Assembly (NCBI GenBank): GCA_034096865.1
Contig: JAWQFJ010000605.1
Location: forward strand, 1-22,500
DNA: 22,500 bases
Reading direction: 5' to 3'
From: Theodoxus fluviatilis
Taxonomy: Eukaryota > Mollusca > Gastropoda > Cycloneritida > Neritidae
Shown: one piece after another, positions 1 to 9,700 of the stretch
How the letters are laid out: every line of letters starts with the position of its first letter
Position numbering within the stretch: position 1 is the first letter of the stretch
The notes under the pieces: model-generated
What the model saw: the letters and a program-made list of their open reading frames with translations, nothing else
Told to the model about the DNA's origin: nothing
Database searches by the model: none
Position numbers and translations under genes: made by a program

Positions 1-73
1 CATTGGCCTTCGCTTTTAGCGTCTTTTCGGATGATGTTATATTCATTAATTTCTACTGCTGTGTCAGGGATGT

Positions 74-364
74 CAGCGATGCAACATAGAAAACATGGAA
101 ACACTCATAACCAAGAGAAAATGGAGATGGATTGGCCATGTACTGAGGATGGACAACGATTCCATTCCGAAAGTGGCACTCCGATGGACCCCAGAAGGAA
201 AGAGAAAGCGCGGGAGACCCAGGCAGACTTGGAGACGCACAGTGGAAGGGGAGATAAAAGACCTCAACCACTCCTGGGCGACCCTGGAAAGGCTTGCAAG
301 CGACCGACAACAGTGGAGAACCTTTGTTGCTGCCCTACACGCCACCCGGCGTAAAAGGCAGTAA
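74..364 (+). pseudogene. C-terminal end of a LINE ORF2 (endonuclease-reverse transcriptase)
   Basis: The plus frame ending at TAA 362-364 is open across the inserted element and encodes a Lys/Arg-rich peptide with the segments RKWRWIGHVLRMD, LRWTPEGKRKRGRPRQTWRR and FVAALHATRRKRQ. These match the conserved C-terminal tail of invertebrate LINE ORF2 proteins (W-R-W-I-G-H, then G-K-R-K-R-G-R-P, then a closing A-L-H-A-T-R). About 97 codons remain. The catalytic reverse transcriptase domain, with its YxDD box, is absent because of the 5' truncation, so this is a non-functional fragment. The stop codon overlaps the first GTAA tail unit. There is no sign of frameshift or internal stop within the fragment, in keeping with recent insertion. 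Confidence 0.8.
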
Positions 365-380
365 GTAAGTAAGTAAGTAA
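74..380 (+). mobile_element. 5'-truncated LINE 3' end with (GTAA)5 tail and 11-bp TSD
   Basis: The 307-bp block is flanked by perfect 11-bp direct repeats GTCAGGGATGT at 63-73 and 381-391. It ends in five GTAA units (361-380). The 3' coding end plus microsatellite tail plus target-site duplication is the signature of target-primed reverse transcription by a non-LTR retrotransposon, with severe 5' truncation. The perfect duplication and tail suggest a young insertion. It landed inside an older LINE endonuclease fragment lying on the opposite strand. The element's clade (RTE-, I- or CR1-like) cannot be fixed from so short a fragment. Confidence 0.85.
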
Positions 381-455
381 GTCAGGGATGTAGGGTTGAC
401 TTGCTTGTAGTCATGGGACTCGAGCTGACGGGGAAGTGGAGAGAGGGATGAGGAG

Positions 456-960
456 ATGGGGTCGGAAGGGAGAACCTCCTCTTCAGGCTGTGAGGGGGTG
501 TTGGAGGTGGCACGGTGGGTCGTAGAGGTCAGGCAGCTGTTGTCATCAGTTGCAGGAGGCGGCTTATATCTCTTGTCTGAGGGGGAGGTGGGCACGATGG
601 GGGAGTGGATGCCCGGCAGGATGCTTCAGACTGTACATTGGGGAGGGGAGGGGATAGGAATTTGTCGTTGGAAGGCAGTAGGGGGGAGTTCTGGTGTAGG
701 GTTTTCGCTTCTACAGGGGGCAGGCGAGGGGGAAATGAGGGGTAGTGATAAAAGACGGAAAACACCGGAAAACACTGGAAAACACCGGAAAACACCGGAA
801 ACTTCGAGTAAATGCCGGAAAACATTGGAAAACACCTACAAAAACCATGAAAATGTCAATTCCAATCAATAGTTTTTGTTGTCCGTCTTTATATATTTAT
901 TTTTAGCAGGTTTTAAAACACATAAAACTCCAATAATCTGCCTGCAAAGATTGTATGTAT
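456..960. repeat. Dispersed repeat, copy A
   Basis: Sequence here recurs at 3310-3860. The part from about 745 to 950 matches 3310-3510 in reverse complement: the GGAAAACACCGG-type run, ACAAAAACCATGAAAATGT, then GGTTYTAAAACA and CCAATAA-CTGCCTG. The part around 600-740 (GGATGCTTCAGAC, then G-rich sequence) matches 3540-3610 in the same orientation. The minus strand of 456-750 is proline-rich when translated and lines up loosely with the minus-strand translation of 3530-3700. It may therefore derive from a coding transposon segment, but I cannot name it. Confidence 0.55.
756..795 (+). repeat. 10-bp short tandem repeat, 4 copies
   Basis: Four consecutive copies of CGGAAAACAC (third copy begins with T) are followed by a degenerate extension to about 840 (TGCCGGAAAACATTGGAAAACACC). 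The reverse complement of the same repeat is at about 3420-3495 in copy B of the dispersed repeat. Confidence 0.85.
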
Positions 961-964
961 GAGT

Positions 965-966
<2 letters not shown>

Positions 967-1057
<91 letters not shown>
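967..1057 (+). repeat. (TC)n microsatellite
   Basis: About 45 uninterrupted TC dinucleotides. The array starts about ten bases after the 905-957 motif (AGCAGGTTTTAAAACACA...CTGCCTGCAAAG), which recurs at 1408-1460. Open frames across it are artefacts of dinucleotide repetition. Confidence 0.97.
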
Positions 1058-1061
<4 letters not shown>

Positions 1062-1077
1062 CTCTTTATAATGCAAA

Positions 1078-1460
1078 ACTGGACATAGTCAAATAAAAAC
1101 CCATCAAGTTTTATACCCAATCAAAACACAACTGAAAATGAAGTGTGAAAACCATTTAATGGAATGCCATGTTGATTGAAACGTTTGTTAAGAAAGAATA
1201 TGTAAGAAGACTAGAAATACACATCAAAAGCCATCAGTGTAGTTTTGTACCATAATCAAAACACAAATGCAGACTCAAATACAATAAGAACGCAAATAAA
1301 GACTGGAAATTTATTTCAAAACCCATTAGTTTTGAATCACAATTAAAATGCGAATGATGACTGGTAATACATATAAAAACAAATCTAGTTTTGTTTCAGA
1401 GTCAAGTAGCAGGTTCTAAAACACAAAAACTCCAATAATCTGCTTGCAAAAACTTGCATG
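1078..1460 (+). repeat. Decayed tandem repeat (about four degenerate units)
   Basis: Four diverged units share the order GACTGGAAATAC - ATCAAAACCCAT - AGTTTTGTA - CACAATCAAAACACAAATG. The AGTTTT cores are at about 1107, 1241, 1328 and 1387, so spacing is irregular (59-134 bp) because of indels. The last unit runs into 1408-1460, a near copy of 905-957 (AGCAGGTTCTAAAACACA...ACTCCAATAATCTGC). No coding potential is seen. AT-rich. Confidence 0.55.
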
Positions 1461-1539
1461 TTCTTTCTTTAAAACCAGTTTCAATCAACATAGCATTCTA
1501 TTAAATGGAAAGAGTGGTCGTGTATACATACAGTCTTTG

Positions 1540-1725
<186 letters not shown>

Positions 1726-2005
1726 TTGCTTGACCACGTTTTCTTGTATGTCCATGTGCTGCCTTCCCCGGATATTCGCCTTTGTATTAGTACAAAATTC
1801 TGTCTGGATGTTCTGCTATCCAGGTTACTCTGCGCACAAATCCACGGCCGTTGATGAGTGTTGCGTAATTGCGACGCACTGTCAGGATGTTCTCACGTTT
1901 TGGTTGTGGATTGAATGGGATGTACACCTTCTCTTTGTTGGACCTTTTCAAAATGCACAATTGACCGTTCCTTTTGAAGACTGTTATGAAGTGGTGTCCG
2001 TTTTT

Positions 2006-2263
2006 GAACATGTTCTTTCTTTGTGGCCATTTGTATGCATGTCTTGTATCGTAGTTCTGATGCTAGATTTGTCTTGCCTGTCAATATGATCGACACAGCA
2101 TTAAACAGGTAGTTTCCATTGCCTGGGGTCAAAAGAACATGTTCTTTCTTTGTGGCCATTTGTATGCATGTCTTGTATCGTAGTTCTGATGCTAGATTTG
2201 TCTTGCCTGTCAATATGATCGACACAGCATTAAACAGGCAGTTTCCATTGCCTGGGGTCAAAA
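2006..2263 (-). repeat. 129-bp in-frame tandem duplication inside the OTU exon
   Basis: Copies 2006-2134 and 2135-2263 differ at one clear position: T at 2110 against C at 2239. On the minus strand each copy encodes 43 residues from LLTPGNGN to TKKEHV. The single difference changes the OTU nucleophile: the first copy in reading order keeps Cys (GNGNCLF) and the second has Tyr (GNGNYLF). Confidence 0.93.
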
Positions 2264-2432
2264 GAGGTCGACCTCCAATGTCGTGTCGCCGCATTAACTT
2301 GGCTGCCTCTTCATCGGTCTGAATATCCACATAAGTGTTGGGGAAATCCTTCACTTTGACAGTTGAGTCGCTGCAAAGCAATGCCTCACGCTCAGCTGCG
2401 CTGATAAGCTTATTAATCCCACGAGAAGCTGC

Positions 2433-2684
2433 CTGGGAAAGAGATAAACAGAAGCACAGATGTGTTCATTTTGTTAGTTGTCAATTTCTTCAACATTAAC
2501 CTTTTAATAATCCTCTCCATCCTCTGTTTTTACAACATAAATTTAGTTGCAATAATACGCTTACATGAGTGAAATCTCCCAAGTTATCTAAAAGACGGTT
2601 TGTAGGATCACAAACACTGAGATAACTTGAATGAACATAGGGGGAACTAACAAACTCACAAGGAAGAGGTCACACTTCACTCAC
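2433..2684 (-). other. Predicted 252-bp intron of the OTU-like gene
   Basis: It is bounded on the minus strand by GTGAGT (2684-2679) and TTTCCCAG (ending 2433). Removing it joins GLQRLEE to AASRGIN in phase 0. The splice is supported only by signal strength and frame continuity. Confidence 0.5.
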
Positions 2685-2973
2685 TTCTTCAAGTCGTTGC
2701 AGACCAGGCTCATATCCTCTGCCACGACATTCCCTGCCGATGCTTGATGTTCCTTCTGTTTCGTCTGCACAATTACCACATGGGTACATGCATTCTGGTG
2801 GTGAACCTTGAGGCGATAGTGTGCTGCTTTTTGGGTTTGATCGCTTTCCGCATTGCTTTTTCTGTGGACCTTGTTTGGAGTCATGGTTCAGAAGTTGACT
2901 TGTCTGATTGTTTCCGCTTGAGTCTGCATACACGCGAAGACGCCCCAGGCAGCCCTTGTGGTTTCATGGCCAT

Positions 2974-3309
2974 CTTGCTTGTTTTATCACATAGAGATCT
3001 TGTTCATTGAAGTTACAGGATTGAACCAGGAATATAAATGAAAACCTTTACTTAAAGGCTGAAACGAATAGACAGACACCTAATTTTCTTTCAATCTGAC
3101 ACTCTGCATCTCTTATCTTGAATGAAGCCTGATTGACATGGACCTGTTTCATAGTTAATGAAAACAAAATCACATGAATTTTTTTTCAACACAACTCAGG
3201 TGAGGAGATGATATGTGGACAGGTAAATAATTATGTGATAAAGTGCTGACATGTGTTCTCTTTGTGTTCAGAAAGGTATTATTACAGTATTATTGTTAGT
3301 TTCCTTCAT
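2974..3309. other. AT-rich spacer, nothing recognised
   Basis: No open frame of note, no repeat structure and no transposon ends that I can see. It may hold the 5' region of the OTU-like gene on the minus strand, but no promoter motif is convincing. Confidence 0.5.
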
Positions 3310-3860
3310 CGCTTCATTTCACAGGCAGTTTATTGGTGTTTTCTTTGTTTTAGAACCTGATTAAAAAAATATGAAGAAATCAACAAATGGTCCAATTTCA
3401 CATTTTCATGGTTTTTGTGGGTGTTTTCTGGTGTTTTCCGGCATTTACTCGAGTTTTCCGGTGTTTTCCAGTGTTTTCCGGTGTTTTCTGTCTTTTATCA
3501 CTACCCGAAATGAGGGGTGTGTGGAGGAAATTGGTGCCTGGTAGGATGCTTCAGACAACAATTTGGGGATGGGATGGGACAGAACTTCCTTGGGAGGTTG
3601 TAGGGGGGCCTGCTGCTGGATATTTTTGTCTTCTGCATGGTGGGTCAGGCGGCTTCTATAATCATCGGCTGTTGGAGCTGGTGTATCTGATTTCTGACGG
3701 CGATGGCAGGGGGGGGGGGGGGGGGGGGGGAAGGGGGAGAGGGATGGGGGGGGGGAAGGGGGAAAAGGATGGGGGGGGGGGGGGGAGGGATGAGAGAGCA
3801 GTGGAGCCAGTGGATGCTTGGTAGGCCTACTTGTAGGATCCTTCAAACAATATTTTGTTC
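3310..3860. repeat. Dispersed repeat, copy B (rearranged)
   Basis: The first part (3310-3510) is the reverse complement of copy A 745-950. It then switches at CACTACCC|GAAATGAGGGG into sequence that matches copy A (about 590-740) in the direct orientation (GGTAGGATGCTTCAGAC at about 3541). A second diverged copy of the same segment follows at about 3800-3850 (AGTGGATGCTTGGTAGG...CCTTCAAACAA). The copy therefore combines an inverted half and a direct half of the same family, with the G tracts between the two direct units. Confidence 0.55.
3709..3790 (+). repeat. Poly-G / G-quadruplex-prone tract
   Basis: A run of 22 G (3709-3730) is followed by further runs (GGGGG, an 11-G run, GGGGG, a 15-G run) separated by short A/T spacers. 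This is compatible with G-quadruplex formation on the plus strand. Homopolymer lengths may be unreliable in the assembly. Confidence 0.9.
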
Positions 3861-3896
3861 ACATAATCCAAGGACTGAATTGTTTCATCATTGTAC

Positions 3897-3952
3897 AAGT
3901 CAGCTTTATCCAACATATATTTAAAAGTCAGCTTTATCCAACCGATATTTAA
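3897..3952 (+). repeat. 28-bp tandem duplication
   Basis: AAGTCAGCTTTATCCAAC followed by an AT-rich tail occurs twice in direct contact (3897-3924 and 3925-3952) with two mismatches (AT against CG). Confidence 0.9.
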
Positions 3953-4626
3953 AGTCCGTCCAGGTAGTGTGATAGAATGATATGGTGTACTGTTGTTTAC
4001 TGTTTGCAGTTTTTCGAAGAGCGGTAGTTACTGCTCTTCCTGCTCTGTCCGATGTCTGTGAAGACTTCCCCAGGAATTTCTCTGTACCACACTGGAAGGC
4101 TTTGAATGCTGTTGCACTAAAGGAAATCACGATGTTGTCTTGTTTCTTTTTTCAATGGAAACATGTGGCCTCTTTGCAGCAAAGTGAATCTTGCCAACAG
4201 TCCGTTTTTTTTTGGTTAAGTTCAAATTGTGCACGTCTGGGTCTAGTGAGCACACTTGGCTGGACTGGAGACGTATCGCTGTCTGCACAAAAGCCAGGGC
4301 AGGAGGGTGTTGAGATCACAACGGCACTTGCAGAATCAGTTTCAGCAGCAGCAGCAGCGTCCGCTGTGGTCGAGCCAGATTTGAATTGAATGTGCCACGG
4401 CGGCCTCTGAGGCTGGCCGTGATGCATTGTTGGAGTCGGTTCCTGAGAAGCTGGGAGGCTACTTATCTACTTTATAAGTGTTTATGCATGTTGAGAAAGG
4501 TCTGTATAAATATGCCAGCATACACGAATGTCATTTGATGTCACGACATCTTCAAAAGGTCACATTATAGGAGTTTCATATCGAAGAAATGAGAAAGGGT
4601 AGGCTACTTATCTTCATGGCGCCTGC

Positions 4627-4628
<2 letters not shown>
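3953..4628. other. Unassigned sequence
   Basis: No gene recognised. Open frames of 90-135 codons occur on both strands (plus 3982-4389, minus 4152-4427) but lack family motifs, a convincing start context or splice signals. A 13-bp direct repeat AGGCTACTTATCT lies at 4456-4468 and 4601-4613. Confidence 0.4.

Positions 4629-4682
<54 letters not shown>
4629..4682 (+). repeat. (AG)n microsatellite
   Basis: About 27 uninterrupted AG units. Followed by 87 bp of unique sequence (ACGAACTTTATTTTACAAGG...) before the next GA array. Confidence 0.97.
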
Positions 4683-4688
<6 letters not shown>

Positions 4689-4766
4689 CTTTATTTTACA
4701 AGGGTAGTGAATTAGGCAGTAGTTCCTTTCTTACATTCAGTCCTTGAGGCAAAATATTCAAATGTG

Positions 4767-5096
<330 letters not shown>

Positions 5097-5098
<2 letters not shown>

Positions 5099-6750
5099 AT
5101 CACAAAAGGAGAAGGCATCGCCAGAGTTGTCCGTGGGTCGTCTTTTTTGAAAACGGCATAGACAGGTGGCCAATTTGAATCAATCCAAACATTAGAACAC
5201 CTAACCTCGTCCATCTCGTGGCAGATGGCCATCTCTCAGTCTTTGTAGCCCTGCAGCCATGCAACAGATAACAGGCAGTCATGTTCATACACAAAATTTA
5301 TTACTGCCAACTCATCCCAAATATATACACAGCACAGCAAAACCGAAAGCAAGACCCCATCAGCGGTGTATCTTGGCGCTACTACAGTACCAATCCAGAA
5401 ACAAGAATTAAATTTAAACAACGAATTCCCATAAGTCTATGATTGCATGGCATTACAACAATGAAAGCTGAATATCTGGTTGTCATTGTGGATTTTTGAG
5501 GTCTCAGTTAATGGTACTATAGTCCATTCCTAAGAAAGAGTCATAGCGCTTGAAACGCCACTAAGTATTCATAATCCCCACGCAAACGTTTTACATGTTA
5601 CTGAAAATGTAAACAGCAGTGCATACAAGATTATCACTGGTCACCGATATTGAAGGAAGGCTTTCAACAGACTCACAGCAAATAAGCCATGAAGAAATTC
5701 ACTTTCCTGTCAGAATAATAAAGATTAGAAATATTCATGAAAAGATATGGATTAACCTTTTTTTTCTTTAGAGAAAGTCGTTCAAACTCAGCATACGAGG
5801 TGCAATGGATGGGACAGGACTGTGTTTTGATGCCAAATGAAGCCATTTTGGGAGAAAGGCTAAGTGCCGTATGCCCACCTCCTGGCGCCAAGTGTACAGG
5901 TGGAAAATTACTCACTTGTGCAGAGCCAGGTGAAAGTGGCAGACTTTTTAAGCTGCAGTTGAGCGAAGAGCATGAATCTTCATTACTGCATTTGTAAAAC
6001 AACAAACCATTCAATAATCTTTTGGTTACAATGGAGCCAGTCCCAGCACCTGCAAGTTTCCAGTAAGGCATTTAGTGTGGCTCTTCCAAGAAGTGTGCAA
6101 ATTTTCTTTTTTTTAATCCAAGGCCAAAGTGTCCAAAAATCTTGATGGCTTTAAATCATAGATGTTAAATTTACTGCTTTAAGAAAAACCAAACTTTCAT
6201 TTTAAGACCCACAGCTTGTGAATCTGTAAACAGCAACTATATTCTGTGGGTGTAGCTTGTGCAGACAAAGTGGTACAGAAAACATCCTTAGTCCATGCCG
6301 AGTAAACTGAATATCAAACATCAACCAGAGAGTCAACATCGTATCTTCTCACCTATGACTACAAATCAACTCAATACACACATCACACTCCCCACATCTA
6401 TTCATCAAAGACGGTCATCACCTCTCTTGTAACAAATACATGTGTTTCAAAGACAGTGACAGCTAATAAAATGCAGTGTGTGATCTCAAGCTATACATGT
6501 ACAGCAACCAAAAAAAGCAACATAAACAAAAGCAACAGGAAGCCCCAACTGTCACATTTTACACTCTCATGAAACAAGGAACACTTAAGAAAATCCGTGT
6601 GTAAACGATGCATAGCAATTAACTACACCCATCCATCAATTTATTTCCATTGTGGGTCAAGTCAATTGCATAGCTGCTAAGCACTTCCAGCAACAACATT
6701 AAGTTGTGACTGACGTGGAGGCAAGAGGGTGTCCATATTGCCCTAGTGTA
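5097..6750. other. Unassigned sequence before the minisatellite
   Basis: AT-rich, without a recognisable gene. A minus-strand frame at 5100-5232 and one at 5673-6071 are open, but show no known domain, start context or splice sites that I can defend. Short A and T tracts occur at 5758 and 6110. Nothing else is identified. Confidence 0.4.
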
Positions 6751-9700
6751 ACTCCATCCCCTACACCACTTACTACTGTAACTCCATCTCATACACCACT
6801 TACTAATGTAACTCCATCCCATACACCACTTACTACTGTAACTCCATCCCATACACCACTTACTACTTTAACTCCATCCCATACACCACTTCCTACTGTA
6901 ACTCCATCTCATACACCACTTACTAATGTAACTCCATCCCATACACCACTTACTACTGTAACTCCATCCCATACACCACTTACTACTTTAACTCCATCCC
7001 ATACACCACTTCCTACTGTAACTCCATCCCCTACACCACTTATTACTGTAACTCCATCCCCTACACCACTTACTACTGTAACTCCATCTCATACACCATT
7101 TACTACTTTTACTCCATCCCATACACCACTTCCTACTGTAACTCCATCTTACACACCACTTACTACTGTAACTCCATCTTACACACCACTTACTACTTTA
7201 ACTCCATCCCATACACCACTTCCTACTGTAACTCCATCCCCTACACCACTTACTACTGTAACTCCATCTCATACACCACTCACTACTGTAACTCCATCTC
7301 ATACACCACTTACTAATGTAACTCCATCTCATACACCACTTACTACTGTAACTCCATCTCATACACCACTTACTACTGTAACTCCATCTCATACACCACT
7401 TACTACTGTAACTCCATCCCGTACACCACTTACTACTGTAACTCCATCTCATACACCACTTACTACTGTAACTCCATCCCGTACACCACTTACTACTGTA
7501 ACTCCATCTCATACACCACTTACTACTGTAACTCCATCTCATACACCACTTACTACTGTAACTCCATCTCATACACCACTTACTACTGTAACTCCATCTC
7601 ATACACCACTTACTACTGTAACTCCATCTCATACACCTCGTACTACTGTAACTCCATCTCATACACCACTTACTACTGTAACTCCATCTCATACACCATT
7701 TACTACTTTTACTCCATCCCATACACCACTTCCTACTGTAACTCCATCTTACACACCACTTACTACTGTAACTCCATCTTACACACCACTTACTACTTTA
7801 ACTCCATCCCCTACACCACTTACTACTGTAACTCCATCCCCTACACCACTTACTACTGTAACTCCATCTCATACACCACTTACTACTGTAACTCCATCTC
7901 ATACACCACTTACTACTGTAACTCCATCTCATACACCACTTACTACTGTAACTCCATCCCCTACACCACTTACTACTGTAACTCCATCTCATACACCATT
8001 TACTACTTTTACTCCATCCCATACACCACTTCCTACTGTAACTCCATCTCATACACCACTTACTACTGTAACTCCATCCCCTACACCACTTACTACTGTA
8101 ACTCCATCCCCTACACCACTTACTACTGTAACTCCATCTCCTACACCACTTACTACTGTAATTCCATCCCCTACACCACTTACTACTGTAACTCCATCTC
8201 ATACACCACTTACTACTGTAACTCCATCTCATACTTCACTTACTACTTTAACTCCATCCCGTACACCACTTACTACTGTAACTCCATCTCATACTCCACT
8301 TACTACTTTAACTCCATCCCGTACACCACTTACTACTGTAACTCCATCCCCTACACCACTTACTACTGTAACTCCATCTCATACACCACTTACTACTTTA
8401 ACTCCATCCCGTACACCACTTACTACTGTAACTCCATCTTACACACCACTTACTACTGTAACTCCATCTCATACACCACTTACTACTGTAACTCCATCCC
8501 CTACACCTCTTACTACTGTAACTCCATCTTACACACCACTTACTACTGTAACTCCATCTCATACACCACTTACTACTGTAACTCCATCTCATACACCACT
8601 TACTACTGTAACTCCATCCCCTACACCACTTACTACTGTAACTCCATCTCATACACCACTTACTACTGTAACTCCATCTCATACACCACTTACTAATGTA
8701 ACTCCATCCCCTACACCACTTACTACTGTAACTCCATCTCATACACCACTTACTACTGTAACTCCATCCCCTACACCACTTACTACTGTAACTCCATCTC
8801 CTACACCACTTACTACTGTAACTCCATCCCCTACACCACTTACTACTGTAACTCCATCTCATACTCCACTTACTACTTTAACTCCATCCCGTACACCACT
8901 TACTACTGTAACTCCATCTCATACTCCACTTACTACTTTAACTCCATCCCGTACACCACTTACTACTGTAACTCCATCCCCTACACCACTTACTACTGTA
9001 ACTCCATCTCATACACCACTTACTACTTTAACTCCATCCCGTACACCACTTACTACTGTAACTCCATCTTACACACCACTTACTACTGTAACTCCATCTC
9101 ATACACCACTTACTACTGTAACTCCATCCCCTACACCTCTTACTACTGTAACTCCATCTTACACACCACTTACTACTGTAACTCCATCTCATACACCACT
9201 TACTACTGTATCTCCATCTCATACACCACTTACTACTGTAACTCCATCTCATACACCACTTACTACTGTAACTCCATCTCATACACCACTTACTACTGTA
9301 ACTCCATCCCCTACACCACTTACTACTGTAACTCCATCTCATACACCACTTACTACTGTAACTCCATCTCATACACCACTTACTACTGTAACTCCATCTC
9401 ATACACCACTTACTACTGTAACTCCATCTCATACACCACTTACTACTGTAACTCCATCTCATACACCACTTACTACTTTAACTCCATCCCCTACACCACT
9501 TACTACTTTAACTCCATCCCCTACACCACTTACTACTGTAACTCCATCTCATACACCACTTACTACTGTAACTCCATCTCATACACCACTTACTACTGTA
9601 ACTCCATCTCATACACCACTTACTACTGTAACTCCATCCCCTACACCACTTACTACTGTAACTCCATCTCATACACCACTTACTACTGTAAGTCCATCTC

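Larger units (their letters stand above)
1..421 (-). pseudogene. Decayed LINE endonuclease (APE-type) fragment, interrupted by another LINE
   Basis: Read on the minus strand from about 421 to 381 and then, skipping the inserted element at 74-380, from 73 to the window edge, one frame gives a peptide containing PDTAVEINEYNIIRKD, preceded by L-Q-A-S-Q. This resembles the segment after the conserved E-T-W-L motif of apurinic-like endonuclease domains in CR1/Jockey-type non-LTR retrotransposons, where 'GYN..RKDR' follows. The position of the expected Trp reads TGA, and the ETW region looks shifted by two bases, so the copy is dead. The fragment runs off the left edge of the window. Family membership is recalled by pattern, not by search. 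A chance resemblance is possible but less likely because the phase is restored exactly when the nested insertion is removed. Confidence 0.45.
1787..2973 (-). pseudogene. OTU-domain protein gene, broken (two-exon remnant)
   Basis: On the minus strand, an ATG at 2973 (MAMKPQG..., Lys/Arg-rich) shifts frame near 2880 into an exon holding YPCGNCADE, a CxxC that recalls the start of a PHD-type finger whose later ligands I cannot find. That exon ends ...GLQRLEE at donor GTGAGT (exon end 2685). A pyrimidine-rich acceptor (TCTCTTTCCCAG) opens the next exon at 2432 in the same phase, giving AASRGINKLISAAEREALL and then IGGRPLLTPGNGNCLFNAVS. GxGNCLF is the nucleophile motif of OTU cysteine proteases; the usual Asp (GDGNC) is Asn here. 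A 129-bp in-frame duplication follows. The apparent C-terminal tail (ILTVRRNYATLINGRGF, RRVTWIAEHPDRILY, stop near 1787) is in another frame after about 2010. The architecture recalls molluscan vertnin-like/OTU proteins (from memory). Two frameshifts argue for a pseudogene; assembly error is the alternative. Confidence 0.6.

Noticed and set aside
866..1120. Minus-strand frame reading as Arg-Glu repeats
   Set aside because: It is a dinucleotide TC array read in frame; the same applies to the Arg-Glu and Leu-Ser frames at 1444-2089 and 4696-5232.
5673..6071. 132-codon minus-strand frame with several Cys and Ser
   Set aside because: No recognisable domain, no defensible start or splice signals, and an overlapping plus-strand frame is equally open. 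Left as unassigned sequence.
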